From the NCBI GenBank assembly GCA_016929035.1, contig JAFGJP010000153.1, forward strand, positions 1 through 6,836: a stretch of DNA of 6,836 nucleotides, given 5' to 3'. The DNA is from Candidatus Auribacterota bacterium (GTDB lineage: Bacteria > Auribacterota > JAFGBW01 > JAFGJP01). The position numbers and the translations under genes were made by a program. Position 1 is the first letter of the stretch; each line of letters opens with the position of its first letter. The notes beneath the pieces were generated by a model. That model did no database searches, was not told where the DNA came from, and saw nothing but the letters and a program-made list of their open reading frames with translations. Of this stretch, positions 5,599-6,836 are shown one piece after another.

Positions 5599-6190
5599 CG
5601 AACATCTCCTTTTGTTTAAGTTGGCAGATAATATCCTTTATTTTTCTATTCAAAGACTCCCGTGTTCCTGAATTATCAAGAACCCAGTCGGATTTTTTCA
5701 CTTTGATTCTTTCATTGATGAGAAACCTGGACCGCAGGCTTATGTCCTGAGAGGAAAATCCTCTCTTTGCAGCCCTTTTGACGCGGATGTCCCTGCGGGC
5801 TTTCACGTAGATGACCGCATCAAAAAAAGGCTCCATTCCGGCTTCAAAAAGAAGAGGGACCTCAAAAGCGTTTCTCTCATCCCCTCTGCCGGACCGCATC
5901 AGCACCTTCACCTTTTTGATGACTTCCGGATGAAGGATGCCGTTCAGGCGAAGCCAGGACGATCTTTCCTTGAAAGCCGCATCGGCCAGCTTTTTCCTTT
6001 CCACAACCCTGCCGGAAAAAGCGTCCTCTCCAAAAATTTTCCTGATCTTCTTTTTCACCTCCTTTTTCCTGAGAAGCTCATGGACCATGGCGTCCGTGCT
6101 GAAAATCCGAAAGCCGCTTTTCATGAACTGCTGGCAAACATATGTTTTACCGGAACAAAAGCTTCCTGTGATGGCAACATTAATCGACAT
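5582..6190 (-). CDS. coaE: Dephospho-CoA kinase
   Basis: Catalyses the final step of coenzyme A synthesis in the cytoplasm, phosphorylating the ribose 3'-hydroxyl of dephospho-CoA with ATP. The 202-residue length is normal. Seen: P-loop GSFCSGKT 9-16 (more often GGIGSGKS), FSTDAMVHELL 30-40, where D33 aligns with the catalytic Asp while the first Asp of the usual DAD is Ser31, LNGILHPEV 82-90, VPLLFEAG 111-118, an Arg-rich lid region at about 132-143, and SDWVLDNSGT 167-176. The sequence is divergent but has the full set of family motifs in order. The ATG at 6190 overlaps the upstream gene by 11 nt and has no clear Shine-Dalgarno, so translation probably depends on coupling. Its own 3' end overlaps rho by 17 nt and contains rho's ribosome-binding site. 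From memory, coaE next to rho also occurs in Chlamydia and Planctomycetes. Confidence 0.92.
   Translation of the reverse strand: MSINVAITGSFCSGKTYVCQQFMKSGFRIFSTDAMVHELLRKKEVKKKIRKIFGEDAFSGRVVERKKLADAAFKERSSWLRLNGILHPEVIKKVKVLMRSGRGDERNAFEVPLLFEAGMEPFFDAVIYVKARRDIRVKRAAKRGFSSQDISLRSRFLINERIKVKKSDWVLDNSGTRESLNRKIKDIICQLKQKEMFDAKSQ
5606..5611 (-). promoter_or_regulatory. Shine-Dalgarno site for rho inside the coaE 3' end
   Basis: AAGGAG on the minus strand, 7 nt before the rho ATG and embedded in the last codons of coaE. This supports the chosen rho start and coupled translation of the two genes. An ATG directly after the site (5603-5605) is in the coaE frame and is not the rho start. Confidence 0.75.
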
Positions 6191-6836
6191 GGGGCAAAAG
6201 GCTTTTCATTTTCTTTTTCTTTCCCCGCAAAAGGATTCGGACAGCCAGGCTTTGCGGGTTCTCCAGAAACGCGCCGTATAAAACATTAAGGCCTTCGACG
6301 CTGGATCCGTCTTCCTGAAATATCTGCATCGCCTCGCGAAAGAGCGCAGACGAGCGCTTGATGGATTCCTCTGTTATGACCCGGAATACCCTGTACTTCT
6401 CGTTTTCAAAACAAAGGCCGAAGTACCGCAGGCGGTAAGGGCTGTTTTCAAAAAGAAAAGCCGGGCTTTTCTCCCTGTCAGGCAAAGGCTTTTCCATGCC
6501 GGCGACATACCGGTATGAATAAACCGTTCTGTCCGCATACGTGCCCTTTGAAAAAACAAAAAAATCCACGCCATTCTCGAAGCAGAAACGGTAAAAGGAT
6601 TCCTCTCCCTCTTCAAAAAGGGAACTGATATAATCCCGAATGATCTTCCGGCTGTCTTCATCCTCGTACTTCGGGTGAGTCACCACGCTGCGTCCGCCAT
6701 AGGCCAAAATCGACCCGGTCAGAGGGAAATTTGCCAGAAAAACGGAGTCCTTATCCGTATAGTGGTCTATCCAGCTTGTCAAAGACCGCGTTTCTTTATA
6801 AGGAAAATTTTCCGCGAATTTCAGAACGAAGGAATC
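6180..6836 (-). CDS. C-terminal 218 residues of an unassigned protein, possibly a multi-pass glycosyltransferase (5' end beyond window)
   Basis: The frame is open to the window edge: 18 codons (DSFVLKFAENFP...) precede the first TTG, so this is a gene fragment and not a complete 200-residue protein. Seen: a soluble mixed alpha/beta sequence without membrane segments, with DSVFLANFPLTGSILAYGGR followed by VVTHPKYED and an Arg-rich helix, then FCFENGVDFFVFSKG, a Tyr/Phe-rich middle, and a Lys-rich tail (RGKKKKMK). The pattern 'prevent-exposure strand, GGR, HPKYE, then a buried strand ending in FVFS' resembles the extracytoplasmic C-terminal domain that follows the membrane part of GT-C/mannosyltransferase-like enzymes; this is recollection and not firm. 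The stop overlaps coaE by 11 nt, so it is the upstream member of the coaE-rho-glmU block. An envelope sugar-transfer role would fit beside glmU but is inference. Confidence 0.6.
   Translation of the reverse strand, partial: DSFVLKFAENFPYKETRSLTSWIDHYTDKDSVFLANFPLTGSILAYGGRSVVTHPKYEDEDSRKIIRDYISSLFEEGEESFYRFCFENGVDFFVFSKGTYADRTVYSYRYVAGMEKPLPDREKSPAFLFENSPYRLRYFGLCFENEKYRVFRVITEESIKRSSALFREAMQIFQEDGSSVEGLNVLYGAFLENPQSLAVRILLRGKKKKMKSLLPHVD

Overview
The window is a stretch of bacterial chromosome in which every supported gene is on the minus strand, so it reads from right to left. Coding regions look roughly half GC, the two larger gaps are AT-rich, and genes are densely packed. Likely origin (inference, not proven): a Gram-negative-type environmental lineage from the PVC/Omnitrophota part of the tree. 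The clues are a coaE-rho gene pair, a CHASE2-type membrane Ser/Thr kinase, QueH in the queuosine pathway, and gaps loaded with short dispersed repeats of the kind common in environmental genomes. No rRNA or marker protein is present to settle the phylum.

Right half (2908-6836): a compact four-gene block. In transcription order it holds the 3' end of a membrane-enzyme-like gene of uncertain family (6180-6836, cut by the window edge), coaE (dephospho-CoA kinase), rho (transcription termination factor) and glmU (UDP-GlcNAc synthesis). The first two junctions overlap by 11 and 17 nt and rho-glmU is separated by 15 nt, so the genes are almost certainly co-transcribed. glmU uses a TTG start supported by an AGGAGG ribosome-binding site.

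Middle (1822-2907): queH (epoxyqueuosine reductase) sits alone between two repeat-filled gaps. The 314-bp gap between glmU and queH is bounded by two inverted copies of a GCCACAGAGAC-type repeat. It also holds a 20-bp perfect palindrome, a degraded TCATTGCG...CGAAGCAATCTC repeat and a good candidate promoter for queH. The 214-bp gap after queH packs four more repeat types into about 140 bp.

Left end (1-1821): the N-terminal 607 residues of a CHASE2-domain transmembrane Ser/Thr protein kinase, read without interruption from its ATG to the window edge and cut just after the catalytic loop.

Functionally the window combines housekeeping genes (cofactor A, cell-envelope precursor, transcription termination, tRNA modification) with one signalling gene. 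No defence system, CRISPR array, insertion sequence with a transposase, tRNA or rRNA was seen. The least ordinary content is the repeat architecture of the two gaps and the way one repeat copy meets the glmU stop codon while another occupies the queH ribosome-binding region.
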